Source: Betaproteobacteria bacterium
Lineage (GTDB): Bacteria; Pseudomonadota; Gammaproteobacteria; Burkholderiales; UBA9220
DNA: 7,196 bases
Direction: 5' to 3'
NCBI GenBank assembly: GCA_003519965.1
Contig: DOVS01000100.1
Location: 1-7,196 of the forward strand
The position numbers and the translations under genes are program-made. This document shows positions 5,707-7,196 of this stretch, in pieces. How positions within the stretch are numbered: position 1 is the stretch's first letter; each line of letters opens with the position of its first letter. The notes below the pieces were generated by a model. That model was not told the origin of the DNA, did no database searches, and saw only the letters and a program-made list of their open reading frames with translations.

Positions 5707-6638
5707 AGTGATACTCTTGTCATCAGATACAATTCATGCGGTGTGATTAACAAGCCCACCAGCATCTTTACAGCCACCCCGACGACCACTAACGCCAGAA
5801 TTAAGCGTAATTTTTCCGCGGGAAGCCGCGCACTCATTCGAGTGCCCCACTGCGTGCCAAAAGCCGATCCGAAAATTAAAATCAACGCTAAAAAGGGGTC
5901 GACGGCATGGTTAATACCAGATTGCATGACACTCACCACCGCAGTGGTAAACAGCAACTGGAACAGTGAAGTGCCGACGACGATCTTAGTCGGCATTTTC
6001 AAGAAGTAGATCATGACGGGCACCATCACAAAGCCCCCGCCGACACCCATGAGAGAGGTGAGTACGCCAACGGCGCCTCCCAGGATCAAGGGCACAAACG
6101 CCGATATAGTTAGCCCCGAGATTGGGAAATTCATTTTCCCCGGCAAATGCATAATCAGCGCGCCAAGACTTGCTCCCGCCCCACGCTTCTCGTTCTGTTT
6201 CTGAGGGTTCCGTTTGCCCGCCTTACGGATCACATTAACCGACTCGATCAACATGCTCGCGCCGATAATCCCCAGCAACACCACATAGAGGAAGGTTACG
6301 ATATTGCCGAACTGTCCTCCTTGATGCAGCGCCCTAGCGATAAAAACACCGACGCTGCCGCCGAACCAACTACCAATTAAAAGGACAATACCCATCTTGA
6401 AATCGATGTTGCCCAGGCGCCAGTGCGCATAGCTGCCGCCGGCAGAGGTGCCGGCGATCTGCGCTGAACCCGTCGCTACTGCGACAAGTGGATGAATCCC
6501 GATAAAAATCAGCAGCGGTGTGACAAGAAATCCCCCTCCCACGCCAACCAACCCAGATAAAAACCCCACGATACCGCCGAAAAAAAGAATCAGCAGCAAG
6601 TTAACATCCATATGGGCAATGGGAAGAAAAACTTCCAT
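5703..6638 (-). CDS. TSUP (TauE/SafE-like) anion permease, copy 1
   Basis: This is a complete 311-residue inner-membrane permease of the TSUP superfamily with about eight hydrophobic segments in two inverted-repeat-like halves. Each half bears the glycine signature: GFLSGLVGVGGGF at 25-37 and GVLTSLMGVGGGF at 191-203. Other landmarks are HWRLGNIDF (72-80), MLIESVN (129-135), a strongly basic central loop (137-152) and HLPGKMNFPISG (164-175). Known relatives export sulfite or sulfonates or carry other organic anions. Nothing here fixes the substrate, and no sulfur-oxidation gene lies in the window. ATAAGG 9 nt before the ATG is a reasonable ribosome site, inside the 15-nt gap from the stress-protein stop. 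Its stop overlaps the next gene's start by 4 bp. It keeps both signature motifs intact, unlike copy 2, and may be the less altered paralogue. Confidence 0.93.
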   Translation of the reverse strand: MEVFLPIAHMDVNLLLILFFGGIVGFLSGLVGVGGGFLVTPLLIFIGIHPLVAVATGSAQIAGTSAGGSYAHWRLGNIDFKMGIVLLIGSWFGGSVGVFIARALHQGGQFGNIVTFLYVVLLGIIGASMLIESVNVIRKAGKRNPQKQNEKRGAGASLGALIMHLPGKMNFPISGLTISAFVPLILGGAVGVLTSLMGVGGGFVMVPVMIYFLKMPTKIVVGTSLFQLLFTTAVVSVMQSGINHAVDPFLALILIFGSAFGTQWGTRMSARLPAEKLRLILALVVVGVAVKMLVGLLITPHELYLMTRVSL

Positions 6639-6653
6639 AAAGCAAAACCTTAT

Positions 6654-7193
6654 CTATAAATGAGGATCTTTATCGCGACTGTCTAGGGCAACACGAAATT
6701 CGGTTAATGCAGGGCAGATATGGTCCGTCGCTAAATCCGGGGGCACTACTAACAGCGGCACCGACAAATGCTCGGCAAGTCTACTGCTGAATCGGCCGCT
6801 AACCCGGCGCAAGCGTGGAAGAGAACGTTTTTCGGTGGAAATGCCGTCACGGCCGGTCACGACCATCATGATTTGCGGATCGTCGTTAACCGCTTTGACC
6901 ACTTCCTCTTCAGGTATGCCGTCGACAATGTAGAATTCCGGCACGACCTCGCAAATCTCGCCAATCCTGGCGGATATCTCCATCAGGGATTTCTCCGCCT
7001 GTGCGCGGACATCGCCTTTCATCCGCTCCTCGATCCCCGCCCAAAAACTAATGGCCGGCATGTCAAGGACATAAATCATACCTAAATGGATACCGAGCGT
7101 TTTGGCCAATCGAGCGGCGTACCCTGCCGCCAACATAGAATTTTGCGACCCGTCGATAGCTACAAGAATAGTGCCTGTCATAGTGTTAGTCAT
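6654..7193 (-). CDS. universal stress protein (UspA family), atypical nucleotide loop
   Basis: This is a cytoplasmic Usp-fold protein of up to 179 residues. ILVAIDGSQNS (9-19) is the usual first strand with Asp14. AARLAKTLG (26-34) is the first helix, then HLGMIYVLD (36-44), and the C-terminal strand is VPLLVVPP (145-152). The expected ATP motif G-x2-G-x9-G(S/T) appears as GRDG (114-117) followed after 15 residues by SGRFSSRLAEHL (132-143). The loop is therefore about six residues longer than the consensus and rich in Arg. About 27 residues (153-179) extend past the fold. ATP binding is uncertain. The ATG at 7193 and another at 7181 (giving MTGTILVAIDGS) are both possible, neither has a visible ribosome site, and the window edge hides upstream sequence. 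It lies 15 nt upstream of permease 1 and is probably co-transcribed, suggesting a stress or energy-state link to the export module. Confidence 0.88.
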   Translation of the reverse strand: MTNTMTGTILVAIDGSQNSMLAAGYAARLAKTLGIHLGMIYVLDMPAISFWAGIEERMKGDVRAQAEKSLMEISARIGEICEVVPEFYIVDGIPEEEVVKAVNDDPQIMMVVTGRDGISTEKRSLPRLRRVSGRFSSRLAEHLSVPLLVVPPDLATDHICPALTEFRVALDSRDKDPHL

Positions 7194-7196
7194 GGC

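Noticed and set aside
2843..6638. recent duplication of the permease module
   Set aside because: Synonymous positions are heavily diverged even where proteins match (for example the first ten codons of the permeases), so the duplication is old or the copies were acquired separately.

Overview
The window reads as ordinary chromosomal DNA from a proteobacterium. The clipped parE start at the left edge ([23 protein letters not shown]) resembles betaproteobacterial ParE from memory more than the enteric type, so I favour a betaproteobacterium or close relative. This is recall, not a database result. I see no insertion sequence, integrase, tRNA, rRNA or CRISPR array.

Layout, left to right. (1) 1-230, minus: start of parE (topoisomerase IV subunit B), cut by the window edge. 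(2) 231-482: a 252-bp gap with two small stem-loops and a perfect Shine-Dalgarno sequence that lies too far from parE to serve it. (3) 483-2084, minus: a complete methyl-accepting chemotaxis protein with a periplasmic sensor of about 140 residues. (4) 2085-2331: an AT-rich divergent control region with a cluster of inverted repeats. (5) 2332-2817, plus: a 161-residue protein with a probable ribbon-helix-helix DNA-binding segment, the only plus-strand gene. (6) 2843-7193, minus: five genes read right to left, namely a universal stress protein, TSUP permease 1, TIGR02186-type membrane protein 1, a 410-bp gap, TSUP permease 2 and TIGR02186-type membrane protein 2.

The most interesting part is 2843-6638. 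A two-gene module, a TauE/SafE-like (TSUP) permease followed by a signal-peptide protein with a single C-terminal membrane anchor of the TIGR02186/Alph_Pro_TM family, occurs twice in tandem and in the same order. Both halves are clearly paralogous but old and diverged: 79 of the first 140 aligned permease residues and 29 of 68 aligned residues in the core of the anchored protein are identical by my hand count. In module 1 the two genes overlap by 4 bp (ATGA). This suggests that the anchored protein is a dedicated partner of the permease, perhaps a two-part anion export device with a periplasmic subunit. Its substrate cannot be read from sequence; sulfite, sulfonates and other small organic anions are the precedents in the permease superfamily. 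The stress protein directly upstream, 15 nt from permease 1, is probably co-transcribed. The chemoreceptor and the ribbon-helix-helix gene share a control region but have no evident functional link to the permease modules.
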